Of a stretch of DNA of 64,000 nucleotides, positions 22,721 to 32,436 are shown piece after piece. Both the position numbers and the translations under genes were made by a program. This DNA comes from CAZPKH01 sp964407165 (GTDB lineage Bacteria > Bacteroidota > Bacteroidia > Bacteroidales > Muribaculaceae). The notes under the pieces are model-generated. The model ran no database searches, was not told where the DNA came from, and was given only the letters and a program-made list of their open reading frames with translations. Position 1 is the first letter of the stretch. Each line of letters opens with the position of its first letter. Location of the stretch: positions 1 through 64,000 of the forward strand of contig CAYOUJ010000001.1 in NCBI GenBank assembly GCA_964407165.1, written 5' to 3'.

Positions 22721-23722
22721 TTACTTGATGTTGGGGTTGATGGAGTTCCACTTGTCGATGGGAGGCAGCACGCCGAGGCTGATGACCTCGTCGCGCAGGG
22801 CGCAGAGGTGCTTGTAGCTCTCTTGGAGGGCGGCCTCCTCGGCGGGGGTGCCGTTGAGCTCCTTGTCGTGGATGCCCTCCTTGGTGATCTCGGTCTCCAT
22901 GGCCATCATGATGTGGTCGAAGCCGTGGCTGTGAACGTAGGTGCCGGCAGGCCAGTTGAAGGGCTTGCCACCCATGGCTGCGGCAATCATCTCGATGGAG
23001 CAGTATGCGGGGCTCTGGAACGAAGAGCGACCACGCAGGGCGATGATGTTTGCGCCGCCCTTGGTGACCTTCTGCTGGATCTCTGCCCAGGTCTCGGCGG
23101 GAAGTTCCTCGGTGCCGATGATGTCGAGTAGCGGACGACCGTCGACCTTGGCGGTGGAGGCATAGACTGCCATCTGCTCGCCGTGGCCGCCGTAGGTGCG
23201 GCAACCGGTGATCTTGTCGGGGCTGACCTTGAAGTACTTGGCCAGCTCGCTGCGCAGACGGGTGCTGTCGAGGGCGGCGAGGGTGGCAACCTGCGAGGGC
23301 TTCAGGCCCGAGTAGAGCAGGGTGATGAGGCCGGTGATGTCGGCGGGGTTGAAGATGACAACGACGAACTTGGCGTCGGGGCAGTAAGCCTTGATGTTCT
23401 TGCCAAACTCCTCGGCTATGGCAGCGTTGCCCTTGAGCAGGTCCTCGCGGGTCATGCCGGCCTTGCGGGCTGCGCCGCCCGAGCTGACGATATACTTGGC
23501 GTCGGTCAGGGCCTCCTTGATGTCGGAGGTGAAAGTGATGTTGACGCCCTGGAAGCCGCAGTGGAACAGCTCCTCAGCCACGCCCTCGAGACCGGGAGCG
23601 TAGGGATCGTACAGGCAGATGTTGGGGGTGAGGCCCATCATGATGGCCGTCTGGGCCATGTTGGAGCCGATCATGCCGGCGGCGCCGACGATGGTAAGCT
23701 TGTCGTTTGTGAGAAATTCCAT
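22721..23722 (-). CDS. mdh: malate/lactate dehydrogenase family protein, Bacteroidales type
   Basis: NAD-dependent 2-hydroxyacid dehydrogenase, probably acting on malate. It has 333 residues. The Rossmann loop is VGAAGMIGSNMAQ near residue 12, with a NAD-selecting acidic residue in CLYDPYAPG near 38. Substrate-binding Arg lies in GGAARKAGMTR and DSTRLRSEL, and the catalytic His in TYGGHGEQM near 190. It differs from the shorter MDH of many Bacteroides, so lactate or another substrate is not excluded. Its start follows a TACCTTTG promoter. Confidence 0.85.
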   Translation of the reverse strand: MEFLTNDKLTIVGAAGMIGSNMAQTAIMMGLTPNICLYDPYAPGLEGVAEELFHCGFQGVNITFTSDIKEALTDAKYIVSSGGAARKAGMTREDLLKGNAAIAEEFGKNIKAYCPDAKFVVVIFNPADITGLITLLYSGLKPSQVATLAALDSTRLRSELAKYFKVSPDKITGCRTYGGHGEQMAVYASTAKVDGRPLLDIIGTEELPAETWAEIQQKVTKGGANIIALRGRSSFQSPAYCSIEMIAAAMGGKPFNWPAGTYVHSHGFDHIMMAMETEITKEGIHDKELNGTPAEEAALQESYKHLCALRDEVISLGVLPPIDKWNSINPNIK

Positions 23723-23776
23723 GATTATTAGTTTATGAGTTTAGTTGTTTGTTTTGAGTTGGGTTTTGGGTCACTG

Positions 23777-23810
23777 CAAAGGTAATAAAACTAATTGAGG
23801 CGGACGCAAA
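23777..23810 (-). promoter_or_regulatory. putative mdh promoter
   Basis: Minus-strand TACCTTTG (23777-23784) followed by CAG, with TTTG 22 nt upstream (23807-23810). Confidence 0.55.
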
Positions 23811-23818
23811 AAAATGGG

Positions 23819-24961
23819 CTAAATATGTTTAAAATCTTCGATGGCGCGCTCATAGGCCCTCCAAATATTTGGCTCTAGCGTAGCCGGGGAGAAGCGGGCG
23901 GCATGACGCACTCCCCGCGCAATCATCCCATCTGTGTCCGTGGCTCCTGATATAATGCCGTTTAGGGCTTCGGCCATGGCTCTCACGTCGTCGGGATCCA
24001 CGTAGATTGCGGCATCGCCACCCGCCTCCTCGAGACATGAGCCGGTGGCGGCGATGAGCGGTCGACGACTCTCCAAAGCCTCCAATACGGGTATACCAAA
24101 CCCCTCGTAACGTGACGGATAAACTATTACCTCTGCGCCTTGGCACACGGCGGGAAGGTCAGAGAAGCCCACGTTTGACAGGAAATGCACGCGGTCGGCA
24201 ACGCCCAATTCTTCAGCCAGTTTCTGACACTTTTGTTGGTATCCAAGCCGGTCTTTGCCCACGGCCACCAGGTGGATGTCTCTGTCATTGATGGCCGAGA
24301 GGGCACGAATGGTAAGCTCCAAGTTCTTGCGCTGCTCGATGGTGCCTACCTGTAAGATGTAACGTACAGGCAGTGAGAATTTTGTGCGCACGGCTTGCAA
24401 TTCCTCGGCTGAACAGCGATGCCTAAAGATGTCGTCGCACCCTTGATACACCACGTCTATCTTGTCGGGGTCAACTCCGTAAAACTCGATTATGTCGGCT
24501 TTTGTACGCTCGCTGATGGCAATGATGCGCGTGGCGGCGCGGCACGAGCGGCTGTATTTGAAGTCGCAGAAAAAGCGGTCAGTGCGCGTGTAGCATTCCG
24601 GCAAACGGCGATATATGACATCGTGCATGGTCAGCACGGTCGGTATATGAGCCTTCAAGATATTGAGCGGCAACTCGTTGGAGAGGCCGTGATAAAGGTC
24701 GGCGCCAAGTCGCTCCATCTCCTTTGTGATGCCGTATGAACGCCACAGGGCGGACGGCGCACGGCTTGTTTTGTAGACAAACTCCACGTTGGGGCGCCTG
24801 AGCAGCGTTTGCAGGCGCGGGTTGTCGCGGCGTCGCGGGGCGAGCACGGTGAACGTGTCGTCGGGGTGAGCGTCGCTGAGCGTCTCGAGCACGAGACGCG
24901 AGTAGTTGCCCAAGCCTGTCAAGCCGCCTACCGCCCGCTTGCCGTCGTATGCTATCTTCAT
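23819..24961 (-). CDS. GT4-family glycosyltransferase
   Basis: 380 residues with the GT-B fold, retaining. N-terminal acceptor half contains GLTGLGNYSR. The C-terminal donor half begins near residue 205 (YILQVGTIEQRKNLELTI) and carries the EGFGIPVLEAL motif (E-x7-E) near 300. The family transfers hexoses from nucleotide-sugar donors; sugar and acceptor cannot be read from the sequence. It is the last gene of the LPS-core run, 6 nt after the sulfatase stop, which supports a role in core or surface glycan extension. Confidence 0.9.
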   Translation of the reverse strand: MKIAYDGKRAVGGLTGLGNYSRLVLETLSDAHPDDTFTVLAPRRRDNPRLQTLLRRPNVEFVYKTSRAPSALWRSYGITKEMERLGADLYHGLSNELPLNILKAHIPTVLTMHDVIYRRLPECYTRTDRFFCDFKYSRSCRAATRIIAISERTKADIIEFYGVDPDKIDVVYQGCDDIFRHRCSAEELQAVRTKFSLPVRYILQVGTIEQRKNLELTIRALSAINDRDIHLVAVGKDRLGYQQKCQKLAEELGVADRVHFLSNVGFSDLPAVCQGAEVIVYPSRYEGFGIPVLEALESRRPLIAATGSCLEEAGGDAAIYVDPDDVRAMAEALNGIISGATDTDGMIARGVRHAARFSPATLEPNIWRAYERAIEDFKHI

Positions 24962-24967
24962 CGCCAG

Positions 24968-26944
24968 TTAACGTGTATAGTGAAGAGTATTTGATTTAAA
25001 ATGAGAGTCATACGACTGAAGCAGCGCATGCATCTGCACCGTTGCCGAGTCGACATGAGCCCGGTCGCAGCTGCTGGAGTCGAGAAGGTTGGTCTGCAGC
25101 AACGGGTCGGCATGGTAGTCATAGACAGCCTTTGGCTTGAACGCTTCGTCATATTGTATCAGATAACGAGTCGTAATCCACTGCGGTATGTTATGCCAGT
25201 TGAAAGCCCAGGCCCGGGAAGCGGAGGTGTCAAGCAAATTTTTGCCGAAGGCAATAAATGGTGTGTCATACCCGAGCATCGCAAGCACTGTAGGCATGAC
25301 GTCAATCTGTTGGGCTATTCCCTCCTGACGTCCGACTGGCAATGAGCCGGACGGGTCAAAAAATATTATGGGCACGCGAAAGCATCCCATTTCGGTTTTG
25401 TAGACATCATGCGTCACCTTGCTGCTGGCATGGTCGGCGCAGAGCACGAAGATGGTGTTTGCGTACCACGGCTGTCTGGCGGCCTCCTCAAAGAATAGTT
25501 GCAACGAGTGGTCAGTGTAACGTATGCACTTGTGCAGTGGATAAAGGCCTTCGTCGAGAAAGACATCCTTGTAGCGCTCAGGTATGGCGAAGGGGTGGTG
25601 TGACGACGCCGTGAAGACGGCTCCGAGGAACGGCTGTCGCGTCTCGGAGAGTTTGGTGCAGAAATATTGCAGGAACTCCTCGTCCCAGATGGCCCAGGTG
25701 CCGTCGAAGTCAGCGTTTCCGCCGAAGCGCGGGTCAGCCACATACTCCGTCTTGCCATAATAATGGTCAAATCCGGCCTGCCGCGAGAATGCCTGGAAGC
25801 CCATCGACGAGTTCTCGGCCCCGTGGAAAAAAGATGTCTCATATCCCTTGGTCTTCAGCTCCTTGGCTATGCCGGGGATGTCGGCGGTAGCGTACGGGGT
25901 AAGCACGAACGAAGTCGACATCTTGGGGAGCGACGACAGTACAGCCGGCATGGCGTCGATGCTCACCCATCCGTTGCAGAAACTCTGGTCAAACCACATT
26001 GACCGCAGTAGCAGCGAGTCGGCAAAGGGGGTGTAACCTTTATAAGTCCCGTCGTCTAGGGTAGGGTTGAGGGCTCCAATAAACTCCTGCGCAAAGCTCT
26101 CGACTATGAGTATCACTACGTTTTTGGGCTTGAACTCGGTGGAGTCTTTGGGCATCTTCAGGGGTGCAATGATGGCGTCGGCCATATCGTCGCTCTCAAA
26201 AAACTTCGGTATGCTCACCTGCGACCCTCGGAGGGTGCGGATGATGGCAAACGGGGTATTCAGTACCACCCCTGCCTGTGAGGGAGCTTCGACATATTGG
26301 TGTGCATTGGCTACAGCAAGAGGCCGGCTCGAGGTGAAGAAGAAATATCCCCTCATGCCGCAGATAATCAGCGGCACGGCAATCACGCAGATGCTGATGC
26401 GGCGCAGGTAGTAAACTTTGCGCGACTCCCCGGCAAGCAGCCCCGGCACGTTGCGGTAAAGTTTCCAGAGCCCGAAAGCGAGCACAGCGGCCAACAGCAC
26501 GAGATACCAATGGTTTACAAACTCAATGCCAAGCACAGAGCCGATGTTGGTGTTGTTGCCAAACTCGTCGAACACAGCCAGCGTAGTGCGGCGCATTGTG
26601 TACTGGTAATAAACGCAGTCACAGAGGTTTAAGACGACGCAGAATGTATTTGCAACGACAAACAGCCATTTCTGCAGACGTGCCATCCAAGGCCGTTCCT
26701 TCACGTGCCAAGGTATTATGACAAGGGCTATCCAAAGCGCGTTGGTATAGAGTATAGCCGACGTGTCAAACAAGAATGATCCGTGGAGAGCTTTCATTAC
26801 CCATGGCCACGACAGCGAGTCGCCGATGAAATTGAAGTTCTCGAAGGCAAATGCCACACGGCATACGAAGTAACAAACGTATGCAAGGAGCAAGTCTATA
26901 AGTACAGGCAGCAGTATTTTAAGTGTCGGGCGAAGTCGGTTCAT
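24968..26944 (-). CDS. membrane sulfatase-fold phosphotransferase, LTA-synthase type (copy 1)
   Basis: 658 residues: about five membrane helices in residues 10-200, then an extracytoplasmic alkaline-phosphatase/sulfatase domain (about 270-600). Metal and nucleophile motifs: VILIVESFAQEF, GWVSIDAMPAVLSS (nucleophile probably Ser in place of the usual Thr), FFHGAENSS, SSHHPFAIP and FVLCADHASS. Relatives transfer phosphoglycerol or phosphoethanolamine from phospholipids. In a Gram-negative LPS operon, decoration of lipid A or core is the likely role, but this is inferred. It overlaps copy 2 by 4 nt. The nucleophile loop differs from copies 2 and 3, so its donor or acceptor may differ too. Confidence 0.87.
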   Translation of the reverse strand: MNRLRPTLKILLPVLIDLLLAYVCYFVCRVAFAFENFNFIGDSLSWPWVMKALHGSFLFDTSAILYTNALWIALVIIPWHVKERPWMARLQKWLFVVANTFCVVLNLCDCVYYQYTMRRTTLAVFDEFGNNTNIGSVLGIEFVNHWYLVLLAAVLAFGLWKLYRNVPGLLAGESRKVYYLRRISICVIAVPLIICGMRGYFFFTSSRPLAVANAHQYVEAPSQAGVVLNTPFAIIRTLRGSQVSIPKFFESDDMADAIIAPLKMPKDSTEFKPKNVVILIVESFAQEFIGALNPTLDDGTYKGYTPFADSLLLRSMWFDQSFCNGWVSIDAMPAVLSSLPKMSTSFVLTPYATADIPGIAKELKTKGYETSFFHGAENSSMGFQAFSRQAGFDHYYGKTEYVADPRFGGNADFDGTWAIWDEEFLQYFCTKLSETRQPFLGAVFTASSHHPFAIPERYKDVFLDEGLYPLHKCIRYTDHSLQLFFEEAARQPWYANTIFVLCADHASSKVTHDVYKTEMGCFRVPIIFFDPSGSLPVGRQEGIAQQIDVMPTVLAMLGYDTPFIAFGKNLLDTSASRAWAFNWHNIPQWITTRYLIQYDEAFKPKAVYDYHADPLLQTNLLDSSSCDRAHVDSATVQMHALLQSYDSHFKSNTLHYTR

Positions 26945-28782
26945 AGCCGAGAGAGATTGGTGTACAGACTTTGTAGGATTATGCGACCGATGTGCTCGCG
27001 CCGCTCGTCGGCGCCGTCGGTGGCGCGGGTGGAGACATTGTCAAACGTGGTGTGGCCGCGCTCGTCGGTGACCACAAACCCGTTGTTGAAACAATGCATC
27101 GAGAACGGTTCTGTGTAGGTGTCGGCGAGCACGTCGCGGCTGAAGACAAACTCATCGTGGCTCATCCCCATCTGGCCGAGAATGGTGGCGGCGAGGTCGC
27201 TCTGGCTCATCAGCGTGTCGATGACACGTGGCTCCTTTATGGCTCCGCCGATCATGAGTATGGGTATGTGGGGCGTCAGATGGTGCGGCAGGGGCACGTC
27301 GGTATTGTTCTGGCCGTGGTCGCCGAGCACTATCACCAAGGTATCGTCCCACGCCGGAGAGGCTTTAAGTCTGTCGATGAAGCGGCCGAAGGTGTCGTCG
27401 GTAAAGGCGAATGAGTTGTGCAGGTCGTTTTCGAGCCGGCGGTAAGGCACCCTGAAGGGTTCGTGCGACGACAGGGTAAGGTGGGTTGTGTACCATTTGC
27501 GCCCTCTTGCTGTCATGTCGGCGATGTGGTCATATAGCAAGTCGAAGGTGTAGTTGTCATGCACACCCCAAGGTCCCTTAGGCGCGTCTTCGGGGAGGTC
27601 GGCCAGACCGACAATGTCAGTATGGCCGGTGACCATGTAATAGTCGACCATGTGCATGTAGTTGAGGTTGCCCCCGTGCAACAGCGACGTTTCATAGCCC
27701 TCATCGCGCAGTCGTCGCGGCAAAGCAGGCAGGTGGGGCAGTTTCGGCGTGTTCTTTATAACCGTGGTGTTCGGCTGCCCCGGATAGCCAGAAAGTATGC
27801 ACACCAGCCCGACGTCGGTGCGCGTGCCACCCGCTGCCACGCGGCTAAACAAAACGCCCTCGCGCGTCAGCTCGTTGAAGCGCGGTGTCACGTCAGGCAG
27901 GCCGCCAAGCGGCGCTATATATCTGGCGCACAGACTTTCCCAGATTATGAGCAATATATTGGGCCGCTTGGTCTTGAACAACTCTGTCTGCGGCTTGCCA
28001 CCGGTTGGGATGAGGGCACGCCGCTCGTCGTCGCAGGCCTCGTCGTCTTTGATATAGCGAAACTGACCTTTGTATTTGTCGCCCAACGACAGCGAATAGA
28101 TGAAACTGTAAAGAGGATTGAGCGCGGCATGGTTGAGGAACATATCGGTGCTGTAATATACCATGCAGGGTGTGTTGGGACGATGAGCGATGCCACGGAT
28201 TGCCGCGAAAATACCTCCGGCGGCCAAGATGAAAGTCAGCGCTGCCCACAGGTGCCACCATCCCTCTGCCCCTGGCGTCTTTATCACCTCAAGCCCGTAG
28301 GCCATAGCCATAAGCATGGCAAACAGGCAAGTCCATACGAAGATAATCAGCGCAAACACTCCAATAATATATCCTGCGCTCACGCTGGCCAACGCCTCGC
28401 GAGGCGACCGCAGATACACCAGCATCGAGCTGTCGAGCTTGAACTGCCAGAACCGATATAGTGCTGTGTCGGCGATAGACGAAAGCGCCATAATCAGGGC
28501 AACCACTCCCTCCACCACTGCAATGACCGTCTGAAGATTGAAAAACGGGGCATGGGTGTGAAGCCATAGTGTCAACAGCGGAAATGCCGTCAGATAGGCG
28601 GCTGCTATGAAGTCGGTGCGCAGCCCCTCACGCCTGGCCTCTGCATAGTCGCGCCGCTTCAACGGAGCTGCTGCATTGCGGGCGTTATAGCGCATGAAGA
28701 CCGGTCGCTGCACCAAGGCATAATATGTCGCGCAGACCATGAAGTGGCAGATTAGAAATATGACAACGAAGAGTATGGACAT
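26941..28782 (-). CDS. membrane sulfatase-fold phosphotransferase, LTA-synthase type (copy 2)
   Basis: 613 residues with the same plan as its neighbours: about five helices in residues 1-195, then the catalytic domain. Motifs: ILLIIWESLCARYI, nucleophile Thr in GGTRTDVGLVCILSG, LLHGGNLNYMHM, LSSHEPFRVPYRR and VIVLGDHGQNN. It is closely paralogous to copy 3, with shared GLxCIxSGxPGQP and SHEPF-VP segments, so the pair probably arose by local duplication. Substrate unknown; a phosphoethanolamine or phosphoglycerol transferase acting on the outer envelope is the best guess. Confidence 0.87.
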   Translation of the reverse strand: MSILFVVIFLICHFMVCATYYALVQRPVFMRYNARNAAAPLKRRDYAEARREGLRTDFIAAAYLTAFPLLTLWLHTHAPFFNLQTVIAVVEGVVALIMALSSIADTALYRFWQFKLDSSMLVYLRSPREALASVSAGYIIGVFALIIFVWTCLFAMLMAMAYGLEVIKTPGAEGWWHLWAALTFILAAGGIFAAIRGIAHRPNTPCMVYYSTDMFLNHAALNPLYSFIYSLSLGDKYKGQFRYIKDDEACDDERRALIPTGGKPQTELFKTKRPNILLIIWESLCARYIAPLGGLPDVTPRFNELTREGVLFSRVAAGGTRTDVGLVCILSGYPGQPNTTVIKNTPKLPHLPALPRRLRDEGYETSLLHGGNLNYMHMVDYYMVTGHTDIVGLADLPEDAPKGPWGVHDNYTFDLLYDHIADMTARGRKWYTTHLTLSSHEPFRVPYRRLENDLHNSFAFTDDTFGRFIDRLKASPAWDDTLVIVLGDHGQNNTDVPLPHHLTPHIPILMIGGAIKEPRVIDTLMSQSDLAATILGQMGMSHDEFVFSRDVLADTYTEPFSMHCFNNGFVVTDERGHTTFDNVSTRATDGADERREHIGRIILQSLYTNLSRL

Positions 28783-28793
28783 TCAATATCGCA

Positions 28794-30629
28794 TTACAGA
28801 CCGGTAAGATAGGTGTACAGCTGCTGTAGCACCGCTTTTGTGCGCCGCTGTAGCAAAGGGCTTGGGTCGCCGGCAAATGTGTCGGTGTCGGTATTGTATA
28901 TTGCCGTGCCTTCGGTGTCGCGGGTCACCACAAGATGGTGGGACGCTTGAAAGGTGAACGGCTCTTTATAGGTGTCGGCAAACACGTCGCGGCTGAACGG
29001 GAAGTCAGAGTGATCCAGACCCATCTGGGCAAGTATGGTCGCAGGCAGGTCGGTCTGGCTGACAAGGGCGTCTATCTTCATCGGCCCCTTGACGGCGCCG
29101 CCGGTAATTACGCAACCGATGTGCGGGAAATAGGTGGGCGAGAGGGGAGTGCCGAACTCCGATCCATAGTGAACACCGTGGTCGGCACAGATGACTATCA
29201 GCGTGTTATCCCATTCCGGAGACGCTTTCAGCCAGTCGATAAAACGGCCAAGACAGGCGTCGGTGTAGGCAAAGGCATTTGCCATCTTGTCAGACAGCAG
29301 CCGCTCAGGCACCTCAAACGGCTCGTGCGACGAGAGAGTCTGCAATGTTATCATCCAAGGTTTGCCGCTCTTGGCAAACTCCTCAATGTCAGTGTAAACG
29401 CGCTCAAGTGTCACATCGTCGTGCACGCCCCATTTGCATCGGTGGGCGCTGCGGGGGAAGTCAGCAATGCTCACAAGCCGATGATGTCCGGATGCCTGAT
29501 AAAAGTCTGCTTTCTGGCGCACGGACAGATCTCCCCCGTGTATTACTTCGGTGATGTAGCCAAGTTCACTTAGCTTTCTGGGAATTGCGGGAAGATTGGG
29601 TAACTTTTTTGTATACTTGCCAATAGATGCGGTTGGTTGTCCCGGCAGGCCGCTGAAAATACATGCCAGCCCGCGGTCGGTCAAGAAGCTGCCACATTGC
29701 ATGTCGGTGAATTGCACACCCTCGTTTGCCAAATTACAGAGATTAGGCGTTATTTCGGGCTTGACAAATTTTGCATGCAGGCTCTCCCAAACTATAAACA
29801 AGATATTGGGGCGGTCGGTGTTGAGCAGCTTGGCTTTCGGTGCACCAACAGTAGGGTAGAGGTCTGCGCACTCGCGGGAAACAGCCTCGGTGTCTGAGCG
29901 GAACCGGAATTTACCGGCATACTCCTCCTTGTCGCCTAACGAGTAGACAAACGAGAAGATGGAGTTGAGCGCTGAATGGTTGAGAAAGGCGTTGTCGCTG
30001 AATATCACCATTGTTGGGTTGTTTGGCCTTATACGCAGCCCACGCACGCCCACTGCCAATGCCGCGAGTATGACGGCAAACAGCAGATTCCCAAAAATAT
30101 AAATCCAGACACCAACGACGGGGGGACAGCAAGAGACTGTCTGACAATATATAGAGGTGAGCCAGATGAAATAGAGGACTGCTACAATGATAATAGCCAT
30201 TATGCCCACGGCCATATATCCGGCAGACACGCTGGCAAAAGCGGCTTTTGGATGCTTCAGGTAGCTTAGCACCGACTTGTCGATTTTGAAGTGCCAAAAG
30301 TCATAAAGCGCTGTGTCACTGACCGTGATGAGTGATACTATAAGAGCGGCGACGATGGTGTAGCCAAAGAGAATCCATTCGGCGGGAAAACCGGGCATGT
30401 TGAACTTCAGCCACAGCACAAGCAGGGGAATGACAGAGAGATAGCCGGTCACTACGATGTCGCTTGACACACCGTGTCGGCTCGACTGCATAAAGTCGCT
30501 AAACGACACTTTTCCCGGCGAGCCATGACGGTTGTAGGCCATGAACAGCGGCCTCACCACTATCAGCATGAACGCGAGCGTGGCAAAGTATCCCGCAAGA
30601 GCAGCTAATATTAGTGAAAATGAGGTCAT
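28794..30629 (-). CDS. membrane sulfatase-fold phosphotransferase, LTA-synthase type (copy 3)
   Basis: 611 residues with about five membrane helices in residues 1-200. Catalytic motifs: ILFIVWESLHAKFV, nucleophile Thr in SFLTDRGLACIFSG, VIHGGDLSVRQ, LSSHEPFEVPERL and IVICADHGVHYG. All metal ligands expected for the family are present. It is first of the three in transcription order and overlaps the GT9 gene by 4 nt. Divergence from copy 2 is considerable in the membrane part and lower around the active site, consistent with duplication followed by change of acceptor. Confidence 0.87.
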   Translation of the reverse strand: MTSFSLILAALAGYFATLAFMLIVVRPLFMAYNRHGSPGKVSFSDFMQSSRHGVSSDIVVTGYLSVIPLLVLWLKFNMPGFPAEWILFGYTIVAALIVSLITVSDTALYDFWHFKIDKSVLSYLKHPKAAFASVSAGYMAVGIMAIIIVAVLYFIWLTSIYCQTVSCCPPVVGVWIYIFGNLLFAVILAALAVGVRGLRIRPNNPTMVIFSDNAFLNHSALNSIFSFVYSLGDKEEYAGKFRFRSDTEAVSRECADLYPTVGAPKAKLLNTDRPNILFIVWESLHAKFVKPEITPNLCNLANEGVQFTDMQCGSFLTDRGLACIFSGLPGQPTASIGKYTKKLPNLPAIPRKLSELGYITEVIHGGDLSVRQKADFYQASGHHRLVSIADFPRSAHRCKWGVHDDVTLERVYTDIEEFAKSGKPWMITLQTLSSHEPFEVPERLLSDKMANAFAYTDACLGRFIDWLKASPEWDNTLIVICADHGVHYGSEFGTPLSPTYFPHIGCVITGGAVKGPMKIDALVSQTDLPATILAQMGLDHSDFPFSRDVFADTYKEPFTFQASHHLVVTRDTEGTAIYNTDTDTFAGDPSPLLQRRTKAVLQQLYTYLTGL

Positions 30630-31636
30630 TCAATGGCTTTGAGAACCTTGGCAATAACTTGGTCGGGGGTGATGGAAGTAAGGCAGCGGAGGTCGGCGTG
30701 TCGGCAACCCTCGCTTCCGGCTATTGTACATGGTTGGCAGTCAAGGCCCGCGCACATCGACGACTCGTCGGGCTGGCCGTACGGCATGAAGCCGCAGGCA
30801 GGGGAAGTGCTGCCCCAAATAGTGACCACGGGCGTGCCCACAAGCGACGCAAGGTGCTGGTTGGCAGAGTCCATGCTTACCATTACGGCGAGGTGGGACA
30901 TGATGCCCAGCTCCTTGTCGAGGGCGTATTTGCCAGCTACGGAGGTCACGCCTTTGGTCTCGCGGGCCCAGGTGTCGAGCTGAAGAGCCTCCTTGCCGCC
31001 ACCGCCGAACAGAAGCACCGGTATTCCTTTTTTTGCCAATCCGTTGACTACCTGGTGCATCAGGCTGAGGGGATACTCCTTGTTGGAATATCGGGCAAAG
31101 GGGGCAATGCCCACGGCCTTTGCAGGCACCACGATGGGAGCCTCCGGTTTCTCGGTGTACAGAGATTTGAACGTGGGTTCGTTGGGGAAGCCAAGCGCCT
31201 CAAACACTTCGCAATAGCGGCGGATGAACGGCGTCTGCGACGGTATCACATGCTTTAGCAGGTCCTTGCGGGCAGCCCGGTATTTGTCAACCATCACCAC
31301 GCGCGAGCCGCCAAGGCGCAGTGCGCGGTCTATAATCCAAGAGCGTAGCACGTTGTGCAGGTCGGCCACATAGTCGAAGCGCTCGGCGCGCAGTCGTCTG
31401 ATAAGCTTGAACAGTCCGCGCACTCCTCGGTGTGTGCCCTTTGTGTCGGCAACCATCACGCTGACATTATGCGGCCTGTTGATGAACAGGCGGCTGAAGA
31501 ACGGGCGGGTGAGCACCGTGATGTCGAGATGCGTATAGGCCTCCGCGACAGAATAGATGGCGGGGAGCGTCATCGCCACGTCGCCCAATGCCGACAGACG
31601 TATGACCAAAAGCCGTTTGCGCTCAGGTGTTTCCAT
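30626..31636 (-). CDS. GT9-family glycosyltransferase (heptosyltransferase-like)
   Basis: 336 residues of GT-B fold. It begins LLVIRLSALGDVAMTLPAI, the N-terminal signature of ADP-heptose:LPS heptosyltransferases. The donor half carries IPVLLFGGGGKE and MDSANQHLASLVGTPVVTIWGSTSP. A C-terminal Cys cluster (CAGLDCQPC, then two more Cys) is typical of the family. It probably adds the first core sugars after Kdo; whether the donor is heptose is not shown. It lies 2 nt after kdsB. Confidence 0.9.
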   Translation of the reverse strand: METPERKRLLVIRLSALGDVAMTLPAIYSVAEAYTHLDITVLTRPFFSRLFINRPHNVSVMVADTKGTHRGVRGLFKLIRRLRAERFDYVADLHNVLRSWIIDRALRLGGSRVVMVDKYRAARKDLLKHVIPSQTPFIRRYCEVFEALGFPNEPTFKSLYTEKPEAPIVVPAKAVGIAPFARYSNKEYPLSLMHQVVNGLAKKGIPVLLFGGGGKEALQLDTWARETKGVTSVAGKYALDKELGIMSHLAVMVSMDSANQHLASLVGTPVVTIWGSTSPACGFMPYGQPDESSMCAGLDCQPCTIAGSEGCRHADLRCLTSITPDQVIAKVLKAIE

Positions 31637-31638
31637 GG

Positions 31639-32373
31639 CTATGCGAGTCCTTGTGCACGGAAGTATGCCTCGACGCCCTTGATGTCTTTGGGGGTGTCTA
31701 CCGACAGCGACTTGCAGTGGCAGTTGTAATAGTAGATGGGCTGGTGGTTTTCGATGAAGCGGAACGAGTCGTTCTCCTCAATCTTCTCGATGGGCCCGCG
31801 GGGGGTGTTGTGGTAGAAGTCGAGAGCCTTGCGGGTGAACGCACCAACGCCGACGAACTTGTGGAATACGTAGTCCATCGCACCCTTGGGGAACGGTATG
31901 GGACTGCGGGAGATGAACAGACAGCGGTCATCCTTGGCGGTGACTATCTTCAGGTTGGTGGCGTCGACCACCTCCACGGGGTTTGAGAAGTCGGTCATCA
32001 GGTTGCTGACATAGAAGTCGTCGGCCTTCAGGCCGACGGGGATGCACTGCACAATGGCGTCGTGGGTGAGCAGCGGCTCGTCGCCGTTGACCATCACGTA
32101 GAGGTCGGCGGAGACGCGCGTCGACACCTCATATAGGCGCTCGGTGGCCGTGTCGTGGTCGTTTCGGGTCATTATGACCTCGGCGCCGAAAGCCTCGGCG
32201 ACTGTGCGTATGCGGTCGGAGTCAGTGGCCACAAGCACGCGCGAGAACTCCGGACAAGCCTTGCAGTGCTCATATACCCACTGTATCATGGGCTTGCCGC
32301 AGATGTGGGCCAGGGGTTTCTCGAAAAATCTTGACGACTCGGCGCGGGCCGGGATGACGCAAATGATGTTCAT
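31639..32373 (-). CDS. kdsB: KdsB, CMP-Kdo synthetase
   Basis: Activates Kdo with CTP to CMP-Kdo, the donor for WaaA. It has 244 residues. The nucleotide-binding N-terminus is VIPARAESSRFFEKPLAHICGKPM-like, with key Arg and Lys. VATDSDRI, TRNDHDTATERLYE and NGDEPLL follow and match the family. Its position between the acyltransferase and the GT9 gene, with waaA nearby, fits Kdo-lipid A assembly. Confidence 0.96.
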   Translation of the reverse strand: MNIICVIPARAESSRFFEKPLAHICGKPMIQWVYEHCKACPEFSRVLVATDSDRIRTVAEAFGAEVIMTRNDHDTATERLYEVSTRVSADLYVMVNGDEPLLTHDAIVQCIPVGLKADDFYVSNLMTDFSNPVEVVDATNLKIVTAKDDRCLFISRSPIPFPKGAMDYVFHKFVGVGAFTRKALDFYHNTPRGPIEKIEENDSFRFIENHQPIYYYNCHCKSLSVDTPKDIKGVEAYFRAQGLA

Positions 32374-32436
32374 GGTAAGTTGTTAGTTTTTAGCTTGATC
32401 AATGAACTTAAGGCTCAAAGATTCAAAGTTTATCCG

